A DNA stretch of 50,181 nt from Rubrivivax sp. (GTDB lineage: Bacteria; Pseudomonadota; Gammaproteobacteria; Burkholderiales; Burkholderiaceae_C): contig JADYZZ010000074.1 in the NCBI GenBank assembly GCA_020852865.1, positions 1 through 50,181 on the forward strand, written 5' to 3'. Below the pieces are notes generated by a model. The model did not search any database. It worked only from the letters and a program-made list of their open reading frames with translations, and was not told where the DNA came from. The position numbers were made by a program, and so were the translations under genes. Positions 34,493 to 41,703 of this stretch are shown in pieces. Position 1 is the first letter of the stretch. Each line of letters opens with the position of its first letter.

Positions 34493-36631
34493 TCAAGCCT
34501 GGCGACGCAGGATCACCGCGTCGAGCGCACACACGCCCTCGCCCTGCGGCAGCACGACGAGCGGGTTGACGTCCATCTCCTCGAGCGTGTCGGCGTGCGC
34601 GGCGGCGAACTGCGACAGCCGCACCATCGCCGCCAGCAGCGCCGCCTCGTCCCGCGGCGGCTGGCCGCGAAAGCCGCGCAGCAGCCGGGCCGCGCGCGTC
34701 TGCTCGACGAGCGCGCGCGCGCCCTGCACGCTCAGCGGGCAGCGGCCGAACGCCACGTCGCCGAACAGCTCGACGGCCACGCCGCCCAGCCCGAACATCA
34801 GCATCGGACCGAAGCCGGGATCGCGCTTGATGCCGAGCACGACCTCGACGCCGCCGCGCACCATCTTCTCGACCAGGAAGCCCTGCAGCGAGTGGCCGGC
34901 GCTGCGCCGCGCGATGTCGTCGGCGGCCGCGCGCGCGGCCTCGGCCGAGGCGATGCCGAGCTTGACGATGCCCATCTCGCTCTTGTGCGCGACGCCCGCG
35001 ACGCGACCCTTGATCACCACCGGCCAGCCGAGCGCCTCGGCCGCGGCGGCGACCTCCTGCGCGTTCGCGACGAAGCGCGAAGGCGGCACCGCGAGGCCGA
35101 TGCGCGCCAGCAGTTCCTTGGACTGCAGCTCGTCGACGAGCGCGCCGTCGGGCAGCGGCGGCATCGCATCGGCCGGCACGCCCGGCGGCACCGCGGGGCG
35201 CCCCAGCTGCAGCGCATGCGCCACCAGTTGCGCCGCAGCGCGCAGACTGCGCAGCAGCGGGATGCCGAGCGCGCGCGCGCGCTCGAAGCCGACCTCCTGC
35301 GCGTGGCCCGACACCGGCACGATCATCGTCGGCAGCGCGCTGGCGGCGAAGGCGTCGAGCGCCTGGTCGAGCATCAGCCGCGAGCGATCGTCGCGCGGCG
35401 CGCCGACGCCCACCCACAGGGCCACGTCCATCCCCGCATCGGCCAGCGCGATGGCCAGCGTCTTGCGCGGCAGGTCGGGGTCGGAGAACACGCCACCGCC
35501 CACGTCGAGCGGATTGCCGGCCTTCACGTAGGAAGGCAGTACCTCGTCCATGCGCGCGAGCGTGGTCGCGGCCAGCGGCGGAATCGGCACGCCCACGCGC
35601 TGGCACTCGTCGGCCATGATCGATGCGGCGCCGCCCGACAGCGTGTAGACGAGCAGCCGGCCCTGGCCCACGGGGCGCTTGTCGCTCCAGGCCGCCAGCG
35701 CGCCGGCGATGCTCATCAGATCCTCGGACTCCTCGACGCGCACGATGCCCAGTTCGCGGCACACCGCCGAGAAGACCTGATCCGAACCGGCCAGCGCGCC
35801 GGTGTGCGACTGCACGGCCTGGCGGCCGATCTCCGAGCTGCCGGCCTTGAACGCGACCACCGGCTTGCCCGCGGCGCGCGCGCGCGCGGCCGCGGCGGCG
35901 AACGCCGCCGGCTTGTGGATGCCCTCGACCATCAGCGCCAGCACGCGCACGTCGGGGTCGTCGACCATGTATTCCATGATCTCTTCCATGCCGACGTCGG
36001 CGGCGTTGCCCACATGCGCGAACAGGCCGATGTCCGCGCCGCAGTCCTCGCCGTTGAGCACGACGCCGCCGAGCATCGCGCCGCTCTGCGTCACCAGCCC
36101 GACGCGGCCCGGGCGCTTGAACGCGATCGACTCGAACGAGCTGTTGTAGCCCAGGCACATGCCCAGCGCCGGATTGCCGGTGCCCATGCAGTTCGGGCCC
36201 AGCAGCCGCAACGTAGAGCCGGCGAGCAACGCGCGCAGCCGCGCGGCGCGTGCGCGGCCCTCGTCGGTGCCCGACTCCTCCCAGCCGGCGCTGCAGGCAA
36301 CGACGGCTTTCACGCCCAGGCGCCGGCATTCGGCCACCGCCTCCAGCGTGGCGTCGGCTCCGAGCGCGATCATCGCCAGGTCGACCGGGCCGGGTACCTG
36401 CGCCAGCGCCGGCAGGCAGGGCACGCCGAAGAGCTCGGCGTGCTTCGGATTGACCGGGTACAGCGCGCCCGCGAAGCCCAGCCGCACGCAGTGGCGCAGG
36501 CCGCGCGAGGCGGGCGTGTTGGCGCGCTCCGAAGCGCCGATGAAGGCGATCGAGCGCGGCCGGAACAGCGGCAGCAGCGGGTGATCGAAGGCGCGCGCCG
36601 CTGCGGCCGCGGGCTCGGGCGGGGCAGGCAT
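34493..36631 (-). CDS. ADP-forming acyl-CoA synthetase (fused alpha-beta, acetate-CoA ligase family)
   Basis: The 712-residue enzyme activates an acid with ATP and CoA, giving ADP. Order: CoA-binding domain (FRPRSIAFIGASERANTPAS), flavodoxin-like domains with phospho-acceptor His276 (QAVQSHTGALAGSDQVF), and a C-terminal ATP-grasp domain (GWPVVIKGRVAGVAHKSEMG, GVEVVLGIKRDPGFGPMLMF, MDVNPLVVLPQGEG). Length matches fused bacterial enzymes that act on acetate, pimelate or hydroxycinnamates. ATG 36631 shares its last base with the stop of the MBL gene and follows AAGGAGAGCGACTG. It probably makes the first CoA ester of the pathway; the acid is not known. Confidence 0.93.
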   Translation of the reverse strand: MPAPPEPAAAAARAFDHPLLPLFRPRSIAFIGASERANTPASRGLRHCVRLGFAGALYPVNPKHAELFGVPCLPALAQVPGPVDLAMIALGADATLEAVAECRRLGVKAVVACSAGWEESGTDEGRARAARLRALLAGSTLRLLGPNCMGTGNPALGMCLGYNSSFESIAFKRPGRVGLVTQSGAMLGGVVLNGEDCGADIGLFAHVGNAADVGMEEIMEYMVDDPDVRVLALMVEGIHKPAAFAAAAARARAAGKPVVAFKAGSSEIGRQAVQSHTGALAGSDQVFSAVCRELGIVRVEESEDLMSIAGALAAWSDKRPVGQGRLLVYTLSGGAASIMADECQRVGVPIPPLAATTLARMDEVLPSYVKAGNPLDVGGGVFSDPDLPRKTLAIALADAGMDVALWVGVGAPRDDRSRLMLDQALDAFAASALPTMIVPVSGHAQEVGFERARALGIPLLRSLRAAAQLVAHALQLGRPAVPPGVPADAMPPLPDGALVDELQSKELLARIGLAVPPSRFVANAQEVAAAAEALGWPVVIKGRVAGVAHKSEMGIVKLGIASAEAARAAADDIARRSAGHSLQGFLVEKMVRGGVEVVLGIKRDPGFGPMLMFGLGGVAVELFGDVAFGRCPLSVQGARALVEQTRAARLLRGFRGQPPRDEAALLAAMVRLSQFAAAHADTLEEMDVNPLVVLPQGEGVCALDAVILRRQA

Positions 36632-37689
36632 CAGTCGCTCTCCTTGGCGCGAACGCGCTCGAAACGGCGTGCGCCGTCGGCGCCCACGCCGGAGCACAGC
36701 CGGCCCAGCCCCTGCAGGTAGTTCAGGTGCGCCACGCCCTCGCTCAAGCCGAAGCCGAGTTCCTCGTTGCGCAGCGGCCGGCCGTACAGCGCGTCCAGCA
36801 GCTCGTAGCAGGTGCTCGGCCGCGTGCAGCGGTCGATGACCGCGTGCAGCCGTGCGTCGTGGTGGTGCCGAAGTTGCTCGACGCGGGCGTGCAGGCCGCG
36901 CAGCGGCTGGCGGTGCGAGGGCAGCAGCAGCGGGTCGCCCTCCAGCGCCGCAAAACGCTGCAGCGACGCGAGATACGAATGCAGCGGATCCTGGTCGCCG
37001 CCGGGCCACACGCCGATGTTGGGCGTGATCTCCGGCAGGATCTGATCGCCGCCCAGGAGCACCTGGCCCTCGGCATCGAACAGGCTCAGGTGCTCGGGCG
37101 AATGGCCGTGTCCGATGACCGGGCGAAAACGCCGCCCGCCGATCGCGAGCGTGCGGGCCGGATCGACGACCTGCACATCGGCCGGCAGCGGGTGCACCTG
37201 CTTCGCATAGCGCGGCATGCGCTCCATCAGCCAGGCGCCCATGTCCGGCGGCAGCCCGTGCTCGCGCCAGAAGCCCATGCGCTCGGACACCACGTCGCGC
37301 GCCGGATCGGTGTAGCGGCCCGCCACCGCCAGCTCGCCGGCCGTCAGCGCCAGCGGCGCGTCGAAGCGCGGCGACAGCCAGCCGGCCAGACCGATGTGAT
37401 CGGGGTGGTGGTGCGTGACGACGATGCGCCGGATCGGCCGCCCGGCCACCGCCGGCGAGCTCAGCACGGCCTCCCAGGCGGCTCGGCTGGCGGCGGTGTC
37501 GAGCCCGCAGTCGACCAGCGTCCAGCCGCCCGCATCGTCGATCAGATAGACGTTGATGTGGTCGAGCGCGAACGGCAGCGGCAGCCGCACCAGCAGGATG
37601 CCCGCGGCCACCTCCACCGGCTCGGCGAGCCGGATCGCGACCTCGAGCGGACGGATCGCAAGCAAGGGCGGTGCGATCGGGGAATTCAT
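36631..37689 (-). CDS. Metallo-beta-lactamase-fold hydrolase
   Basis: The 352-residue protein carries the dinuclear metal motif THHHPDHIG (residues 92-100), a further metal ligand in GHGHSPEHLSLFD, and an Asp in LLGGDQILPEITPN. The C-terminal third has LLPSHRQPLRGL and helices typical of glyoxalase II-like thioesterases. It is encoded between the TIGR04076-like and CoA-ligase genes, ending in a 1-bp overlap with the latter. Hydrolysis of a CoA or glutathione thioester or a lactone would fit. No signal peptide. Confidence 0.9.
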   Translation of the reverse strand: MNSPIAPPLLAIRPLEVAIRLAEPVEVAAGILLVRLPLPFALDHINVYLIDDAGGWTLVDCGLDTAASRAAWEAVLSSPAVAGRPIRRIVVTHHHPDHIGLAGWLSPRFDAPLALTAGELAVAGRYTDPARDVVSERMGFWREHGLPPDMGAWLMERMPRYAKQVHPLPADVQVVDPARTLAIGGRRFRPVIGHGHSPEHLSLFDAEGQVLLGGDQILPEITPNIGVWPGGDQDPLHSYLASLQRFAALEGDPLLLPSHRQPLRGLHARVEQLRHHHDARLHAVIDRCTRPSTCYELLDALYGRPLRNEELGFGLSEGVAHLNYLQGLGRLCSGVGADGARRFERVRAKESD

Positions 37690-37774
37690 GGGGCGCGATC
37701 GGGCCGCGCCGGCGTCGGCCGCCGGCAGGCCGCAGCCGGGCGCACGCTTGCCGGGTGCCGCGGGTGCCGGTGCT

Positions 37775-38194
37775 TCACTCGACGCGCACGCGAAACGCCA
37801 CCCGGCCCCAGCTGCCGTTGCAGTACCCCGCGTCCTGGCAGTTGAAGTGGTTGAACCACATGCCGTCGGGATCGAGCCCTTCCATCACGCGGTCGTAGGC
37901 CATCGCGGCGTGGATCGTCATCGGCGCGATCGCGAAGATGCAGACGTTCTGACTCTTGACCAGCCCTGCGGCGGTGACCTCGATGCGGTCGCCGCACTTG
38001 TAGCCGGCGGCACAGCCGTGGCTCTCGACGACCTCGGCCACCACCATCTTGCGGTTGGCCTCGAGCAGCGCCTCGGCGGCGCGGCGCCGGCGCGGGTCGC
38101 TCTTGAAGCCCTCGATCTCCGCGTCGCTGTAGCCCAGGTTCTGCTGGAACTTGGTCCAGTTGAAGGGCTTCTTTTCCTTGACGGGTTCTTCCAT
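37775..38194 (-). CDS. TIGR04076-like small cysteine-containing protein
   Basis: This 139-residue protein has a N-terminal FNWTKFQQNLGYSDAEIEGF block and then a domain resembling TIGR04076 family proteins (VVESHGCAAGYKCGDRIEV, CIFAIAPMTIHAAMAYDRVM, NCQDAGYCNGSWGRVAFRV). Five cysteines suggest metal binding or redox. AAGGAGG precedes ATG 38194. The gene follows ubiD by 42 bp, so it may be a partner or accessory of that decarboxylase. Function is unknown; the family call is from motif memory. Confidence 0.72.
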   Translation of the reverse strand: MEEPVKEKKPFNWTKFQQNLGYSDAEIEGFKSDPRRRRAAEALLEANRKMVVAEVVESHGCAAGYKCGDRIEVTAAGLVKSQNVCIFAIAPMTIHAAMAYDRVMEGLDPDGMWFNHFNCQDAGYCNGSWGRVAFRVRVE

Positions 38195-38236
38195 GGTCGG
38201 CCTCCTTGCGGCGTTGGAAGTGAAGCACGCGCGCGC

Positions 38237-39715
38237 TCAGAGCCCGCGCGCCAGCAAAGAGCGCAGATAGTCGCTCTGCGCGGCGCGCACGCGCGCGCGA
38301 TCGGTCTCGGACAGCCAGCCCTGCAGTTCGACCGGAACGAACTTGCCGCGCGCATAACGGTCGCGCGACTGGAAGCCGGCGGTGGCATCGAACGCGATCT
38401 TCTGCGCCGTACCGGTGGCGTCGCCCTCGGAGAGCATGCCGCTCACCTTGGCGCGCGGCGTGACCATGATGTCGCGTCCGACGTCGGTGCGCGTGATCAT
38501 CGCCCACAGCACCTCGTCGGCGTTCGTCAGATCGATGTCCTCGTCGACGACGACGACCCAGCCCATGTCGGAGTGCGCCGACAGCGCGCCGAAGATCAGG
38601 TTCGTCTGCGCGCCTTCGTCGCGGTAGCTCTTGCGCGTGATGCGCAGCACGATGCCGAAGCAGCCGCGCATGCCGGGCAGCGCGTAGCAGGTGTCGAACA
38701 GCCGCGGGTTGATGCGCCGGCAGGCGTCGTAGACCGAGGCCTCGGCCGGCATCGCCATCAGGTTGACGGTCTCGGCGTTGATCGCCAGCGGCGCCCAGTA
38801 GACGTACTCCTTGCGGTGCGTGATCGCGGTGACCTTGAATTCCCAGACGCGCCAGGCGCGGCCCATGTAGCCGCCGGCCTCGGGCATCATCGGCTTGAGT
38901 CCGTCGAGGCCCGACTCCTCCTCCGACACCATCTGCTCGGTGTCGATGCAGCCCTCGAGCACGAGTTCGCCGTCGGCCAGCGCATAGGCACCGGGCTGCG
39001 TGCGCGCCGCCACGAAGCGCACCGCCTCGGCCTGCAGCGCACCCGCGAGGCCGAGTTCGTCGTAGCCCAGCGGCGTGAGCGTCTGCTGGGTGCTGCCGGA
39101 GCAGGCCAGCAGCGTGGCCGGCCCGGCGCCGACGTTCACCGTCACAGGCACGCGTGTGCGGCCCATCTTGCGGAACTTGCGCACGATCTCGAGCAGATGG
39201 CGGCCGGCCTGGATCGCCATCGAGGTGCTGTCGCGTCCGAGCACGCGCATGCGGTGGTACGAGCCGTTGAACTCGCCCGTCTCGGGGTCGCGCGCCAGGA
39301 TCAGGCCGCCGGTGATCACGGCGCCTGCGCCTTCCTCGGTCTGCTTGAGCACCGGGATCGTGCCCAGCAGGTCGACTTCGGCGCCGGTGAGCACCACCTC
39401 CTGGCAGGCAGCGCCGCTGCCGATCTCGAGCGGACGCACGGGCGTCTTGGCGGCGTCGGCGAGAAAGCGCGGCAGGTACTCAGGCGCCACGCCGCACCAG
39501 CGGGCGATGCGCGCCCGGCTGCCGAAGATGTTGGCGATGACGCGACGCCCGGGGTAGCCGCGCACGTTGTCGAACAGCGCCACCGGGCCCATGTCGGTGG
39601 CGCGCGCGACGGCAGCCAGCTCGAGGTCGGGGTCGGCCTGACGCTCGATGCGCAGCAGATCGCCTTCGGCTTGCAGCCGGGCGATCGTCGCTTCGATGTC
39701 GATGAGTCCCTTCAT
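38237..39715 (-). CDS. UbiD-family prenylated-FMN-dependent (de)carboxylase
   Basis: The 492-residue enzyme should reversibly decarboxylate an alpha,beta-unsaturated or aromatic acid with prenylated FMN. Family blocks are GPVALFDNVRGYPGRRVIAN, NGSYHRMRVLGRDSTSMAI (with the cofactor-site Arg), ADGELVLEGCIDTE (Glu250 and Glu254 in the acidic catalytic region) and VVVVDEDIDLTNADEVLWAM. GGAGACAAGACCG precedes ATG 39715. It heads its own operon with the regulon operator, and the matching UbiX is in another operon of the same regulon. Length is typical. Physiological direction and substrate are open; housekeeping ubiquinone synthesis is unlikely given the context. Confidence 0.94.
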   Translation of the reverse strand: MKGLIDIEATIARLQAEGDLLRIERQADPDLELAAVARATDMGPVALFDNVRGYPGRRVIANIFGSRARIARWCGVAPEYLPRFLADAAKTPVRPLEIGSGAACQEVVLTGAEVDLLGTIPVLKQTEEGAGAVITGGLILARDPETGEFNGSYHRMRVLGRDSTSMAIQAGRHLLEIVRKFRKMGRTRVPVTVNVGAGPATLLACSGSTQQTLTPLGYDELGLAGALQAEAVRFVAARTQPGAYALADGELVLEGCIDTEQMVSEEESGLDGLKPMMPEAGGYMGRAWRVWEFKVTAITHRKEYVYWAPLAINAETVNLMAMPAEASVYDACRRINPRLFDTCYALPGMRGCFGIVLRITRKSYRDEGAQTNLIFGALSAHSDMGWVVVVDEDIDLTNADEVLWAMITRTDVGRDIMVTPRAKVSGMLSEGDATGTAQKIAFDATAGFQSRDRYARGKFVPVELQGWLSETDRARVRAAQSDYLRSLLARGL

Positions 39716-39824
39716 CGGTCTTGTCTCCGTCGCAAGGCAGGCGGACCACCGGGCGTGCCGTCCGGTCCTCGCCGCCGGCGCGCTGCCCAGAGCGATGCGG
39801 CCGCGCCGGCCGACGGCCGATCAT

Positions 39825-39879
39825 ATTGTCCGGACTAAATCAGGGAACGAACCTTAGCGGAGCCGCCCGAGCCTGTCAA
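39825..39879 (-). promoter_or_regulatory. Promoter and operator of the ubiD operon
   Basis: On the minus strand TTGACA (39874-39879), 17 bp and TAAGGT (39851-39856) form a good sigma-70 promoter, starting near 39843. The palindrome copy at 39825-39838 (ATTGTCCGGACTAA on the plus strand, 12 of 14) lies at about +5 to +18, a classic blocking position. The leader is about 128 bases. The same 305-bp gap holds the start region of the divergent YhbP-like gene; I see nothing else in it. Confidence 0.83.
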
Positions 39880-40020
39880 TCTCGGCACCGAGGCGCCGCG
39901 TCGGCCGAAGGGCTGGCGTGGCGTCCAGCCCCGCCGCTTCGTGTACGCTGCCGCCGATGCCCGCCTGGAACTGCTCCGTTCGCGACCCCGGCCGTCCGGC
40001 AGGCACCCGGGGCCTCGGCG

Positions 40021-40500
40021 ATGGCTGATCTCCCCGACGACGAAGGGGTGGGCACCCGCGTCCTGCAGCTGCTTGCGGCGCAGCATGTCCTCACGCTCGC
40101 CTGCCGCGACGCCGCGGGCTGCTGGGCCGCCGCGGTGTTCTACGCGGCGCGCGGACACGAACTCGTCTTCTGCTCCGCCGAGCACACGCGCCACGTGCGC
40201 GCGCTGGCGTTCGACGATCGTCCGGCCGGCGAGATCCACGCCGAGGCGAGCGACTGGCGCTCGATCCTCGGCCTGCAGCTCGCCGGCCGGGTGCGGCGGC
40301 TGGCGGGCGACGAAGCGGCGCAGGCGCAGCGCGTCTACGGCGCGCGCTTCCCCTTCGCCGGCAGCGGCGCCAGTCCCGAACTGGCGCGCGCACTCGAGCG
40401 GGTCGGCTGGTTCGGCTACCGCATCGAGCGCGCGCTGCTCGTCGACAACGCGCGCGGCTTCGGCCGCCGCGCGGCCTGGACGGCGCCCGGGGCCGCCTGA
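40021..40500 (+). CDS. YhbP/UPF0306-like protein (pyridoxamine-phosphate oxidase-like fold)
   Basis: The 159-residue product resembles E. coli YhbP, a flavin-reductase-like split-barrel protein of unknown role. Shared pattern: LLAAQHVLTLACRDAAGCWA, VFYAARGHELVFCSAEHTRH, LQLAGRVRRLAGDEA, QRVYGARFPFA and the C-terminal DNARGFGRRAAW. ATG 40021 is used; no clear ribosome site is seen. It is divergent from ubiD, so the shared operator might affect it, but it is not an obvious pathway gene. Confidence 0.85.
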   Translation: MADLPDDEGVGTRVLQLLAAQHVLTLACRDAAGCWAAAVFYAARGHELVFCSAEHTRHVRALAFDDRPAGEIHAEASDWRSILGLQLAGRVRRLAGDEAAQAQRVYGARFPFAGSGASPELARALERVGWFGYRIERALLVDNARGFGRRAAWTAPGAA

Positions 40501-40833
40501 AGCGCCGCCGCCTGCCGGCGCGCTCCTCGCGTCGGGCCTCATCCGGGCACGGCGCCGCGTGCCGCGGCCGCGCGGCGGTGTTGCAAACGTCATCGAACGC
40601 GCTGCGCGGCGCAATGCGCGCGCAACATCGCCGCGTCAGGCTGCGGCGCATCGCCGGCGCACGCGCATGGCCGCCAACCGAACGCGGACGCATCGATGAA
40701 GACCGAAGAGGCGCCGCCCGCGCGCCGCAGGCCGATGTCGCCGGGCACCTCGGCGTCGCCGCCTCGTGCAACCGGCGCCGCCGCACCGGCCCAGCCCGGA
40801 CCCAGGGTCGGGCCGGCCAGGCCGCGCCGCCGC
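40501..40833. other. Intergenic stretch between convergent genes
   Basis: This 333-bp gap separates the ends of the YhbP-like gene and the response regulator gene. I see no protein-like frame, no RNA gene and no hairpin with a T-run. It is GC-rich with short runs of alternating CG. Confidence 0.6.
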
Positions 40834-41592
40834 TCAATACAGCGTCTCGACCGACGTGTCGAAGCGATAGCCCGCGCCGCGCTCGGTGACGATGAGCCTG
40901 GGATGGAAGGGATCGACCTCGATGCGGCGGCGCAGCCGCAGCACCTGCACGTCCACCGTGCGGTCGTAGACCTCGGCGCTGTGCAGGCGCGAGAGGTCGA
41001 GCAGCCGGTCGCGGCTGAGCACGCGCTGCGGCGCGCTGCAAAACGCCACCAGCAGGCTGAACTCGTTGTTCGCCAGGTCGAGCTTGCGGCCATCGGCGGC
41101 GCTCAGCCGGCGCGTGCGCAGGTTCAGCTCCCACCCGGCGAAGCGGTAGGCGCGGCGCTTGTCGTCGCGCGTGGCCAGGTCGGCCTGCATCCGGCTGCGC
41201 CGCAGCACCGCACGGATGCGGGCCAGCAGCTCGCGCGGGCTGAAGGGCTTGGTGACGTAGTCGTCGGCGGCCAGTTCCAGCCCCATCACGCGGTCGGCCT
41301 CCTCGGCCTTGCCCGTCAGCACGACGATGGGCACCGACGCGCGCTCGCGCAGCCGGCGCGCCAGCAGCATGCCGTCCTCGCCGGGCAGGCGCAGATCGAG
41401 CACGACCAGGTCGACCGCCTCGGCGTCGAACACCTGCAGCATCGCGGCGCCGTCGGCCACCGCGGTAACCCGCATGTCCGCTTCGCCCAGGTATTCCTGC
41501 AGCAAGCTGCGCAGCGCCGCGTCGTCGTCGACGACCAGCACATGGTTCGCGGCGGGCGCAGACTCGGCCAGGTCGGACGGTGAATGCGGCAT
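40834..41592 (-). CDS. OmpR-family response regulator
   Basis: The 252-residue regulator has a receiver domain with acidic residues DDD (22-24), phospho-acceptor Asp66 (VVLDLRLPGEDG) and Lys115 (DDYVTKPFSPRELLAR). A winged helix follows (LANNEFSLLVAFCSAPQRVL, then VDVQVLRLRRRIEVDP and ERGAGYRF). It resembles TorR/OmpR-type proteins. ATG 41592 is used; GTG 41601 is an alternative. It is divergent from the hybrid kinase gene with 111 bp between, so the two probably form a pair, the kinase's own receiver perhaps feeding a phosphorelay. Confidence 0.93.
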   Translation of the reverse strand: MPHSPSDLAESAPAANHVLVVDDDAALRSLLQEYLGEADMRVTAVADGAAMLQVFDAEAVDLVVLDLRLPGEDGMLLARRLRERASVPIVVLTGKAEEADRVMGLELAADDYVTKPFSPRELLARIRAVLRRSRMQADLATRDDKRRAYRFAGWELNLRTRRLSAADGRKLDLANNEFSLLVAFCSAPQRVLSRDRLLDLSRLHSAEVYDRTVDVQVLRLRRRIEVDPFHPRLIVTERGAGYRFDTSVETLY

Positions 41593-41703
41593 GTCGGACA
41601 CGCCATTCGCTCCGCAGGGTTCTAATGTGGCCTGCAGCCTCGACTCTATCGCCAGGCCGGCCCGGCCGCTCGGGCCGCGCCGTCGCAGCCGTCGCGGCAC
41701 GAC

